A stretch of 64,000 bases of DNA from Elymus sibiricus (Eukaryota > Streptophyta > Magnoliopsida > Poales > Poaceae): NCBI GenBank assembly GCA_039707655.1, contig CM077672.1, positions 197,198,537 to 197,262,536 of the forward strand. The letters run 5' to 3'. The notes under the pieces were generated by a model. That model did no database searches, was not told where the DNA came from, and was given only the letters and a program-made list of their open reading frames with translations. How positions within the stretch are numbered: the stretch's first letter is position 1; every line of letters starts with the position of its first letter. Position numbers and translations under genes: made by a program. Shown in pieces: positions 23,168 through 34,760 of the stretch.

Positions 23168-25524
23168 GCATCCCCTAGCTTAATTCCTGCCCGTCCTCGA
23201 GTAGGTAAATGGTAAAAGAAATAATTTATGAAGTGTGAATGCTAGCATAGTGCATAAGTTTGATCAATGATAATTTCAATCACATTTTCTAGCATCAATA
23301 TATATCATAATCAGTAGCTCATCTCATAAAACTTCTCATGATCAAGTAGCAAGCTATTCGCATGTTTAAAGTATAGGCCATAAACTTTCTTGAAAACTAA
23401 CAAACTATGTTCTCACTCATCAAACAATTGCAATTCATCTTATTTTCAGGAAGGGTCTATGTAAGAGCTTTGATCTAGCAAATTCCACATACTCAACCAT
23501 CATTTAGTCTTCCATGATTGCTGACACTCAAAGCATATTTTTAGAACAAACCGTTTCAGTCAAACACATAGGAAGATAGGGGCTTAATGTTTTGCCTCCC
23601 AACTTATTTATCTCAGGGATAATGTCAACAATAATAACTCATGATCACCTATATTCAACTGGATATATGTGCCTGGATCTTTCCCTACCACATAGTGCTT
23701 GCCAACTAAAGAATAAATAGAGCGGAATAGGGATGAACATTAATGACTCTTGCATAAAAGTAAATTCAGAAAAGTAAATACAGAAAAGTAAAAGATAGGC
23801 CCTTCGTAGAGGGAAGCAGAGGTTGTCATGTGCTTTTTGTTGTTGGATGCACACGCCCTTAATGCAAAGGAACGTCACGTTATATTGCCCCTTGTGATAG
23901 CAACCTTTATTATGCAGTCCGTCGCTTTTATTTCTTTACCATCACAAGTTCGTACAACACTTATTTTCCCTTGCAATAAAAGATCATACATATTTAGGAG
24001 TAATTTTTATTGCTTTTTGCACCGATGACAACTTACTTGAAGGATCTTATTCAATCCATAGGTAGATATGGTGGACACTCATGGCAAGAAACTGGGTTTA
24101 AGGGTTTTTGGATGCACAAGTAGTATCTCTACTTAGTACGAATTTTTGGCTAGCAAAAGATCCTAAGAAAGCACCACATGTTAGAGGAACCATGACAATA
24201 TAACTTCTATGTGAATATAAACAAACATAACTCATTACGTTGTCTTCCTTGTCCAACGTCAACTACTTGATCAAGTTTGAAAATAATTAATGGGGGCTCA
24301 CAATCATAGAAGATGTCCAAGATAGTATATTTATATGTGAAATCTCTCTTCCATCAACATTCTTTCATGAATTGTCCAAATGACCAATGCTATGTTTGCT
24401 AACTTTCAATAAATTTTACCACTTATACTTCTTTTATGTGAAGTCACTAATCCCCATGGGACAAGCATATGAAGCATATAAATTTCAGCTTTATGATATT
24501 CATTTCTTTCACAATTTACTCATAAGTGAAGCACAAGAGTAAATGACAAACTACTCCAAAAAGATATAAGTAAAGAACAAATGAGTAGTTAAGTAAATAG
24601 GTAGCTATGTGAGGACACTTTCTCATTTAAAATTTCAGATCTCAAGTATTTAATTCAAACAGCAAAGAAAACAAAATAAAATGACATTCCAAGAATAGCA
24701 CACATCATGTGAAGAAGCAAAAACTTAGGCTCAACGAAAACTGACTGATAGTTATTGAAGAAGAAAGGTGGGATGCCTACCGGGGCATCCCCAAGCTTAG
24801 ATGCTTGAGACTTCTTGAAATATTATATTGGGATGCCTTCGGCATCCCCAAGCTTGAGCTTTTGTGTCTCCTTAATTCCTCTCATATCATGGTTTCCCAA
24901 ATCTTAAGTACTTCATCCACACAAAACTCAACAAGAACTCGTGAGATAAGTTAGTGTAAATCAAGTTAAAACTTTAACATTCTCTACTGTAGCAAATCAC
25001 AAAAATTATAATTAAACATTGCATCTAAATGCCTCTTCATATTTAATATTCCTATCCTCAAATAGAAACATTAAACACGCAAACATATGCAAACAATGCA
25101 ACTATAACAGCAATCTGCCAAAACAGAACAGTCTGTAAAAGGGGAATAAGAATCCATACTTCCCTAACTCCAGAAATTCTGAAAAATTACCACGTAAGAG
25201 AGAACTCATACATTATTACTGTGTAAAAATTTCAGATTTTGATCATGTTCTGACTATTCAGGAATATTCTGGACATAACAGAAAACTTTCTGTTTTCAAA
25301 CAGCAACACATGAACTTGCAAACTGAGCATGGTAAAGGCTATAATTGGCATTTTATTGAACTAAAAGATACAATATATGATTATTGATAACAGCAAGAAA
25401 ATATCAATAGAAGAAAATGACGCTCCAAGCAAAACTCATATTATGTGACGAATAAAAATATAGCTCCAAGTAAGGTTACCGATAATGTTGAAGACGAAAG
25501 AGGGGATGCCTTCCGAGGCATCCC
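23168..25524 (-). mobile_element. Internal region of reverse gypsy element, 3' non-coding part
   Basis: AT-rich non-coding sequence without recognisable ORFs. It starts with the polypurine tract and holds three hairpins GGGATGCC-loop-GGCATCCC, each followed by CAAGCTT, at 24770-24791, 24830-24848 and 25503-25524. Parts are tandem copies, about 720 bp apart, of sequence that continues at 29610 after the nested solo LTR. I see no pol gene. Confidence 0.75.
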
Positions 25525-28500
25525 TGTGACGCCCCCGGCCCGACCGTGCACTAATCATAAACGCAAATGCACACGATCAAGCCTAAGGACTCACGGGAAG
25601 ATATCACAACACAACTCTAGACACAAAATAAAATAATACAAGCTTTATGTTACAAGCCAGGGGCCTCGAGGGCTCGAATACATAAGCTCGCGAACAAGCG
25701 TTAGCGGAAGCAACAATAGTATCTGAGTACAGACACAAAGTTAAACAAGAATGCCTTAAGAAGGCGAAAACAAACAATGGCTCTGATCGAAAGAGGCAAG
25801 GCCTCCTGCCTGGGAGCCTCCTAAACTACTCCTGGTCATCGGTCTCCACGTAGTAGTAGGCTCCGCCGGGGTAGTAGAAGTCGTCGTCGGAAACAGCTGG
25901 CTCCGGGGCTCCATCATCTGATCGCAGCAATCAGGTATGGGGAAAAGAGGTAGCAAAGCAACCATGAGTACTCATCCAAAGTACTCGCAAGACTTACATC
26001 AGATCTATGCTAAATATGCATCGGTATCAAATGAAGGGACTGTATCTGTGGACTGGTCTGCAGAATTGCCAGAATAGAGGGAAAGGCCTAGCCTATCAAA
26101 GACTAGCACCTTGCAGCGTCTTGCAACATTGGAAGAGTGCAGATTAGTAGCATAACATAAAGTAACAAGCATGTAATCGCAAAGCCCAGAGATCCTTCCT
26201 CGACTCCCTGCGAGAAAGCGATCCCGGAGCTTACAATTAATTAACATGAGTCCAGTTCAAGTTGTAGTAGATCGGGATACAACACTGAGCGTCCTGTTAC
26301 CGTGGACACGGCTATTCGAATAGTTAACTTCCCTGCAGGGGTGCACTACTGTTACCCAACACGCTCGATTAACTCTGGCCGAACACACTTTTATCGGGTC
26401 ATGCCCGGCCTCGGCTGATCGAGACGACGTAGCCCTACCTAGGCTCCACAGAGAGGTCCCCACCAGTCTACATCCTAAGCGCTCTGGGGTCTTGGGCCCA
26501 TCGCCCTTTGCACTCCAGGTCGTTGTGTCGCGTATCGGAGTCCAAGCACCACCTCAGTCCTGGATGGCACTTGTCCCGACGGGCTCACAATGCTGAACTG
26601 GACATCTGACAGAGCTTTCGGCTGATACATACGGCGCCGAGGGCCCCATTAAACCATTATCCCACGTGGTGGTAGTGCGTATAGGCCAGTGGCCAACTTA
26701 GATCAAATACCCAAATCCGTTAGTGAATTATTAGGAGCTCGCGATGACGATCAGTGCTCCTGTTGCCCCGTCTCGAGCAAGTGCAACAAGGGTCAGGCCC
26801 ATCCCTCTCTAGGGCGGTCTCTGCCTGCCCGGCCGTGCCTCGTAATTATCTCGCGGGTACCCTCCAGGTCAACCCGACTCTCAAGAGACTGTCGGGAACT
26901 CAGGTCCACCTCTACCGGGGTGGTACCGCCTGTCCCTTCAGTCCCGCAGTAACAATACATGGGGGCAACATTTAAAGGTAACCGTGTGTCCGTAACATCA
27001 AGAGGGTAATCCGAGGAATCACCCTCGATGGATTCTCACTCGATGCTACCGTCAAGGTGAACCCGGAGGAATCACCCTCGATGGATTCACACTTGAGGGG
27101 TTGCACGACAGAGGCATCATCGGAGGTCGTGAGAGACGAATCACCCTCGGTAACCCACAATCGACTAGCTACGCTACAGAGATATCATCAGGAGTGAGGT
27201 AGGAGGTATCACCCTCGGCACTCGATAGTAGCTCTGCAGAGTCGTTCAACTAAGGGGGTGTGTGGTGCTGCGTCGGTCTCGGCACATCGATCACATTGAT
27301 CGAGTCATCGGTAGTAAAGCATGGCAACACGGACAAGGGGTAGGGCCACTGATGGATCGCTATCCAGCCTATACTAAGCATACATGACAACAGGTAAAGA
27401 ATCAACAGCAGGTTACAACATCAGGCCATGCATCAGAATAGGTGCAATCAATTACAGTAGCAAAATCTAATGCAAGCATGGGGAAGAAGGAATAGGTGAT
27501 ATAGGAATGATCAAGGGGGTTTTGCTTGCCTGGAAGCTCTGCTGAAACGGTCTGGTCGTCAGGGATGTAGTCGTACTCGGCAGCAGTGTCGGTCTCGGAG
27601 TCTACCGGAGAGAAGAGGGGGGAAGAAACAATAAATAAAAGCAAACAATGCAACACAGATGCATGGCATGGCAATATGCAGTGCCGGTGGTGACCTATCG
27701 TAGTACTACACGTTGCAGATGAAGCGGGAAAATATCTGGGATATTTTCCTGGCCTTCGGGCATCTGTCAGACAGATGAACCGGAGGGGAAGGTTCCATGT
27801 TTGCAGTGTTGTGGGCATGTGACAGCTACATGGAGGGCATATTCGGATTCGTCTCGTTTTTCTGAACAACTTTCATGTAGAAAACTTTTTCATCCGAGTT
27901 ACGGTTTATTTTCTATGATTTTTCAAAGTTTTAGCAATATTCTGAAATTACTGGAACAAATATAATTCGAAATTCTTTAATTGGAAAAAATGCTAAATGC
28001 ACCCGAGTAGTGCACCCAGCCATGTGCACAGGGGCTGACATGTGGGTCCCAGGGGCAGAGTTGACCCAGTCAAATTGACTGGTCAACACGTGAATAGTAA
28101 AAGTGGGTCCCGGCTGTCATTGACTCAGTTTTTATTAGAGTTAATCTAATCAGTTTAATTAAATGAGGGGCCCGCATGTCAGTGTATAATTAGCCCCTAA
28201 CTAATCCAAGTTAATCCTAACCCTAATCTAATCAGGGCCGGCCCCACGTGCCAGAGACACAGCCGGCCACTATAGTGGGGTGTGCTCGCGCGCGTGCGCA
28301 GGCAGAGGAGCACGGCGCGGCCGACTGGCACGGGCCGCGGCGAGCAGCGGCCGGGCATGGCCAGCGCGGGCGAGGGCACGAAGGCGCACGCAGGGCACGC
28401 GCGGGCGCGGCTGGCAGCGGCGCGCGACAGCATGAGCAGCAGCAGCCAAGCAACAGCGAGCAGCAGCTTGCGGCAGCAACAGCAGCGCAGCAATAGCAAC

Positions 28501-29609
28501 GCAGCAGCAGTAAGCACAACAGCTAGCGGGAGCAGGCTGAGCAGCAGCTTGCGTGTGTGTACGTGGACACTGAGCTTCGGCCGCGGCGGTGTACGACGTC
28601 TACGGTGACGGATTCGACCGGGGTAAGGGGGAATCGGTGGAGGGGCTCACCGCGAGCTCAAAGGCGCGGTCGAGGAGGCCGGAGGTAGACCGGAACCGCA
28701 GCAAATGACGTCGGACACCGACGATGTACTGACGAAGATGTGCTCGATGCCGAGCGTACGGGGCCTCCTAGCTCGAATCCTTCGGCGTGGTGATGAAGCC
28801 GACCATGACGGAGCTCCCGGACATGGTCTCAGGGAGCGGGGTGGCCATTGGCCGCGACTACCGCAACAGCCATGGCGAGCAAAGCTCGGGTGCGATAGAA
28901 TCGAAGGGGTCGACGTGAGGAGAGGGAGGAATGGGGACTAGGGTTGTCCACTGCGTCGAGGAGAGATTTATACTCTTCGGGGGCACGCTAGATGTTCGAC
29001 ACGAGAAACATCGGCGGCTCGGACGGCCGTGCGGCGTCCACGCCATGGCTCTGCCTTCCTCTCTGTACGTGAGGAAAGAGAAGGCCCTTACATGGGCTGG
29101 GTCATTTACTGTAGCACTGGGCCTAAGTGCACAGTAGTAGTTAGGCCCTTTTCTCTTTTTATCTTTTCTGTAATTCAAATAGCTACTGTTTTGTATTATT
29201 ATGGGCTACCAATTGAGTTTTGTTTTATATGAAATTTAGCACATAAATGCCTTGCAATATTTAGGGTTGGCACAAAAAGTTTGGGACCAAAAAGATTTCA
29301 TTTGAATTATGTTTATTTTAAAATGAGCAAAAAGGGTGTTGTTTTGGTACTGTTATTGATGCTAGGTTCAAAATGAGCAAACAAGTGATGTTGTTTTCCT
29401 TAACATTAATTATCTATAGATTATTTACAAAATTATGAACTATTTTGCTTTCTTATTTGTGAAACTTTTAATTTCACTTAAAGTTTGAATTTTGATTTGA
29501 AGTGGAATTTAAAATGAGATATGAAACCATTGTTGATCAGGCTTTGTATTACAAGATGACTTGGCACCATTAGTGGTGATTACTATGGTTAACCACTGGG
29601 GGTGTTACA
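25525..29609 (-). mobile_element. Solo LTR of the 4.2 kb gypsy family, reverse
   Basis: This 4085-bp LTR (TGTGACGCC to GGTGTTACA in window orientation) has no internal region and is flanked by a perfect target duplication ATCCC (25520-25524 and 29610-29614). It is the same family as the LTRs at 11052 and 18900 and the solo LTR at 34761. It is inserted into the right arm of a hairpin of the host gypsy element. Its GC-rich and CAG-rich part (28240-28560) gives spurious ORFs on both strands. Confidence 0.92.
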
Positions 29610-30324
29610 ATCCCCAAGCTTAGTTGCTTGGGTCCTCCTTGAATATTACCTTGGGGTGCCTTGGGCATCCCCAAGCTTAAGGTCTTGCCACTCCTTATTC
29701 TCCTCATATCGATATCTCACCCAAAACTTGAAAACTTCAATCACACAAAACTTAACGGAACTTGTGAGATAGGTTAGTATGATAAAAATAAATCATCCAC
29801 TTAGGTACTGTCAAGACAATATTCATAATTGTTCTCACATAATTCCAACTGTAGTCTATCATTTCCACAATTTATATTACTCAATATAAGCTATGGAAAC
29901 ACTAAAACAAGCAAACTATGCAAAAAAAAAACAGAATCTGTCAAAAACAGAATAGCATGTAGTGAGCGATTTAAAAGCCATACTTCTGTACCTCCAAAAA
30001 TTCTGAAACATTAGGACCACGTAAACAATTTGTAACCCAATACTCTGTAAAAATTTCAGAATTTTTTCATGCTCCAGTACATAATAGAAATTCCAGCACT
30101 GGACGCAAAAGTTTCTGTTTTTGCACAGAATCAAATCAACAAGCATCCACACTATCCCAAAGGCTTTACTTGGCACATTATTGAAAGAAAATATATGAAA
30201 CATGATTACTACAGTAGATTAATCATGTGAACACACAAAAACAGTAGGTATAAATTTTGGGTTGTCTCCCAACAAGCGCTTTTCTTTAATGCCTTTTAGC
30301 TAGGCATGATGATTTCAATGATGC
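29610..30324 (-). mobile_element. Internal region of reverse gypsy element, repeat unit
   Basis: Continuation of the host gypsy internal region after the solo LTR. It includes a fourth hairpin of the GGGATGCC type at 29653-29671 (first arm GGGGTGCC, so one mismatch) followed by CAAGCTT, and then a segment matching 24860-25480. It is non-coding. Confidence 0.7.
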
Positions 30325-31212
30325 TCACATAGAAGTAAAGAATTGAAACACAAAGAGAGCATCATGAAGCATATGACTAGCACATTTAAGCCTAACCCAC
30401 TTACTATGCATAGGGATTTTGTGAGCAAATAATTTATGGGAGCAAGAATCAACTAGCATAGGAAGGTAAAACAAGCATAACTTCAAAACTTTCAACAGGA
30501 AACTTGATATTATTGCAACACCTACAAGCATGTGATCCTCTCTCATAATAATTTTAAGTAGCATCATGAACGAATTCAAAAATGTAGCTATCACATAAAG
30601 CATTCTTTTCATGATCTACAAGCATAGAAATTTTATTACTCTCCACATAAGTAAAATTATTCTCATGAATAGTAGTGGGAGCAAACTCAACAAAATAGCT
30701 ATCATGAGATACTTTATTGGCATAATCCAATTGAAAATTAAAATCATGATGACAAGTTTCATATTTATCATTATTCTTTATAGCATACATGTCATCACAA
30801 TAATCATCATAGATAGCAACTTTGTTGTCATAATCAATTGAAACCTCTTCCAAAATAGTGGAATCATCATTAAATAAATTCATGATCTCTCCAAATCCAC
30901 TTTCATCAATATAATCATCATAAATAGGAGGCATACTTTCATCATAATAAATTTTCTCATCAAAACTTGGGGGACTAAAAATATCATCTTCATCAAACAT
31001 AGCATCCCCAAGCTTATGCTTTGCATATCGTTAGCATCATGGATATTCATAGAATTCATACTAACAACATTGCAATCATGCTCATCATTCAAAGGACTCA
31101 CATTAAACATTTTATTAAATTCTTCTTCTATTAATTGAGCACAATTTTCCGCACCATCATTTTCAAGAAAGACATTATAAAGACGAATAATATGAGGCAA
31201 CCTCAATTCCAT
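30325..31212 (-). pseudogene. Acidic ORF of unknown function in non-autonomous gypsy element
   Basis: Reading leftwards from 31212, an ORF begins MELRLPHIIRLYNVFLENDG, just inside the 5' LTR and primer site, where gag would be expected. After a 1-nt deletion near 31015-31025 it continues in the 31000-30554 frame as a strongly acidic, Tyr/Asp/Asn-rich protein (MFDEDDIFSPPSFDEKIYYD, DDYIDESGFGEIMNLF, IDYDNKVAIYDDYCDD). A stop at 30554 and a frame change lead to a Leu/Cys/His-rich end (30612-30325: LFAHKIPMHSKWVRLKCASH). No zinc knuckle, protease or RT motif is visible. I recall this ORF from Triticeae non-autonomous gypsy elements but know of no function. The coding nature is supported by readable frames on both sides of single indels. 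Confidence 0.6.
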
Positions 31213-31310
31213 TTTTTTTGTAGTTTTCTTTTATAAACCAAACTAGTGATAAAACAAGAAACTAAAAGATTCAATTGCAGGATCTAAAGATATACCTTCA
31301 AGCACTCACC

Positions 31311-31328
31311 TCCCCGGCAACGGCGCCA
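31311..31328 (-). promoter_or_regulatory. Primer-binding site, tRNA-Asp type
   Basis: On the minus strand this reads TGGCGCCGTTGCCGGGGA, complementary to the 3' end of plant aspartate tRNA. It lies about 10 bp inside the 5' LTR boundary at 31339 and proves reverse orientation. Confidence 0.85.
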
Positions 31329-31338
31329 GAAAAGAGCT

Positions 31339-33016
31339 TGATGTCTACTACGCAACTTATTCTTGTAGACTCGTGTTGGGCCTCCAAGCGCAGAGTTTTG
31401 TAGGACACTAGCAATTTTCCCTCAAGTGGATGACCTAAGGTTTATCAATCCATGGGAGGCGTAGGTTGAAGATGGTATCTCTCAAACAACCCTGCAACCA
31501 AATACAAGAAATCTCTTGTGTCCCCAACACACCCAATACAATGGTAAATTGTATAGGTGCACTAGTTCGGCGAAGACATGGTGATAAAAGTGTAGTATGG
31601 ATAGTAGATATAGGTTTTTGTAATATGAAAATATAAAAACAACAAGGTAGCAAGTAACAAAAGTGAGCACAAATGGTATTGCAATGCTTGAAAACAAGGC
31701 CTAGGGTTCATACTTTCACTAGTGCAATCTCTCAACAATGCTAATATAATTGGATCATATAACCATCCCTCAACGTGCAATAAAGAATCACTCCCAAGTT
31801 CCTATTAGCGGAGAACATAAGATAGAATTTTTTTTGTAGGGTACGAAACTACCTCAAAGTTATCCTTTCCGATCAATCTATTGAGCTATTCCTATAAGTG
31901 CCACAAACAGCCCTAGAGTTCGTACTAAAATAACACCATATGATACACATCAACCAACTCTAATGTCACCTAGATACTCCAATGTCACCACAAGTATCCG
32001 TGAGTTGATTATATGATATGCATCAAACAACTTCATAATCATAATATTCAATCCACACAAAGAACTCCAAGGAGCACCCCAAAGTTTCTATCGGAGAAAA
32101 GATAATGAAAACGTGCATCAACCCCTATGCATAGATTACCCCAATGTCACCTCGGGAATCCGCGAGTTGAGCGCCAAAACATATATCAAGTGAATCAATA
32201 TAATACCCCGTTGTCACCATGGGTATTCATATGCAAGACATACATCAAGTGTTCTCAAATCTGAAATATTCAATCTGACAATAACGAAACCTCATAGGGA
32301 AAAGATTCGAGTCATCACAACAAAGATAGAGAGGGAAGAAACACCATATGATCCAACTATATTAACAAAGCTCGCGATACATCAAGATCGTGCCAAATCA
32401 AGAACACGCGAGAGAGAGATCAAACACATAGCTACTGGTACAAACCCTCAGGCCCGAGGGTGAACTACTCCCTCCTCGTCATGGAGACCGCCGGGATGAT
32501 GAAGATGGCCTCCGGTGATGATTCCCCCCTCCGGCAGGGTGCCGGAAAAGGGCTGTAGATGAGATCGTGGAGGTACAGAGGCTTGCGGCGGCGTAAAAAC
32601 TTATCTAGGTAAACTTTCGGGTTTTTTTTGAATATATATGATTTTTTGGCGTTGGAATCACGCGAAGAAGGGCCACATGGGGCCCACGAGGCACCAGGGC
32701 GCGCCTGGGGGGTGGCGCGCCCTGGTGGCTCGTGGGGCCACTGTGGGTCTTCTGGCCTCCTCCCGAAGCTTCTAGTGTCTCTTATGTTCCAGAAAAAATC
32801 GTCAAAAAGTTTCGCTGCATTTGGACTTCATTTGATATAGATTTTCTGTAAAACCAAAAACAAGCAGAAAACAGCAACTGGCACTGGGCACTAGGTCAAT
32901 ATGTTAGTCCATGAAAATCATATAAAAGCCATATAAAAGTGCACCAAAATCATACAAAACTATAATAAACATGGCATGAATATTTCATAAATTATAGATA
33001 CGTTGGAGATGTATCA
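31339..33016 (-). mobile_element. 5' LTR of reverse non-autonomous gypsy element
   Basis: Complete 1678-bp LTR: on the minus strand it begins TGATACATCTCC (33016) and ends at 31339 next to the primer-binding site. The copia RT frame starts directly at 33017, so TGCTT (33017-33021) is the expected right target duplication; its partner was deleted. The LTR body is related to, but distinct from, the LTR at 1257-2808. Confidence 0.88.
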
Positions 33017-34380
33017 TGCTTCAGCAATTTAAGCTCAACAATGTGTGGGAACTTGTCAAGCATCCTGACCCTCGCAAGCACAACATCATTGGAACCAAAT
33101 GGATCTACCGCAACAAGCAAGATGAACATGGTTAAGTTGTCAGAAACAAAGCCCGTCTTGTTGCTCAAGGTTACACACAAGTGGAAGGGATTTACTTCGA
33201 TGAAACCTTTGCTCCAGTGGCTAGGCTTGAAGCCATCTGTATACTTCTTGCTTATGCCAATCATCATGATGTCCTCTTATATCAAATGGATGTAAAGAGT
33301 GCCTTTCTCAACGGCAAGATTGAAGAAGAAGTCTATGTTGCTCAACCACCTGGGTTTGAAGATCCCAAACACCCTGACAAGGTCTATAGGCTCAACAAGG
33401 CGATGTATGGCCTCAAACAGGCTCCACGAGCCTGGTATGACACACTCAAGGAATTCCTGAAAAGCAAAGGCTTCAAGCCCGGTTCACTTGATCCCACTCT
33501 CTTCACCAAATCATATGATGATGAACTATTTGTATGCGAAATCTATGTTGATGACATTATCTTTGGCTGCACCAACAAAAGATATAGTGATGAGTTCAGT
33601 CATATGATGCAAGAGCAATATCAAATGTCCATGATGGGAGAGCTGAAATTCTTCCTTGGTCTTCAAATTCGTCAACAACGCAATGGCATCTTCATATCAC
33701 AAGAGAAGTATCTCAAAGATTGTTTGAAGAAGTTTGGTATGCAAGATTGCAAGGTTACAAGACGCCAATGCCAACCAATGGTCATCTGAGCTCCGACGAC
33801 AATGGTAAAGAGTTCGATCAAAAGGTATACCACTCCATGATTGGTTCTTTATTGTACTTATGTGCATTTAGGCCAGATATAATGCTTAGCGTTTGCGTGT
33901 GTGCCCGATTCCAAGGGCACCAAAGGAATCGCATCACCTCGCGGTGAAGCGAATACTTCGATATTTGGCTCACACCCCAATGCTAGGATTATGGTATCCA
34001 AAGGGCTCAGAGTTTGGTCTAGTTGGATTCTCCGATGCTGATTATGCTGGTGACAAGGTGGATCGCAAGTCTACGTTAGGCACTTGTCACTTTCCTGGCC
34101 GATCACTTGTATATTGGTCTTCAAAGAACCAGAACTGTGTATCACTATCCACTGCTGAAGCTGAATACATTGCTGCTGGATCCTGATGTGCTCAGCTTCT
34201 CTGGATGAAGCAAACTCTCAAGGATTATGGCATCAACAAGACGAAAGTTCCTTTGTTCTGTGACAACATAAGCGCCATCAAGATCGCCCACAACCGTGTG
34301 CAGCACTCCAAGACGAAGCATATTCATATTCGACATCATTTTCTTCGTGATCATGTGCTCAAAGAAGACATTGGCATCAT
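33017..34380 (+). pseudogene. Copia reverse transcriptase and RNase H, broken
   Basis: This continues the oldest copia pol gene. RT palm motifs are visible ([35 protein letters not shown]) and the catalytic YVDDIIFG lies at 33544-33567. RNase H follows (GFSDADYAGD, STAEAEYIAA, LFCDNISAIKIA). Damage seen: TAA at 33133-33135, a 1-nt deletion near 33750, a 1-nt deletion near 33910, and TGA at 34184-34186. The frame runs exactly to 34380, where the Athila-type element begins, and resumes after it at 51579. The N-terminal linker upstream of RT is missing. Confidence 0.9.
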
Positions 34381-34692
34381 TGATACATCCAATTTGCATC
34401 ATGATTTCCTACTGTTATTTATAATGTATTTAATCATTATTTCACTTTATGATGCAATTCTTATGCCTTTTCTCTCTTAATTTGCAAGATTTATATGAAG
34501 AGGGAGAATATCGGCAACTCCAATTGACTTGAAATTTCACGGAGATTTTTTATTGAATATATAAAAATACTAGAGAAAAGAGATACTGGAGGGGACCCAC
34601 CAGTTGCCCACAAGGCAATAGGGCGCGGCCCCCCTGGGCGCGCCTTGATGCCTTGTGGGGCCCCTGGCTGGCCTCTGGCCCCCTCCTTCTGC

Positions 34693-34700
34693 TATATAAG
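34693..34700 (+). promoter_or_regulatory. TATA box of Athila-type 5' LTR
   Basis: TATATAAG in a CT-rich context. The same box is at 47541-47548 in the 3' LTR. Confidence 0.65.
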
Positions 34701-34760
34701 CTCATTTGCCCTAAAAAATAAGGAGAAGACTTTCGGGACGAAGCGCCGCCATCTCGAGGC

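Noticed and set aside
27402..27869. 155-codon minus-strand ORF in the solo LTR 25525-29609 (counterparts at 14845-15096, 20913-21161 and 36605-36871)
   Set aside because: A short segment recurs in all copies of the LTR, but the frame length varies and there is no known coding sequence in LTRs of this type. I treat it as conserved LTR sequence, although an LTR-encoded peptide cannot be fully excluded.
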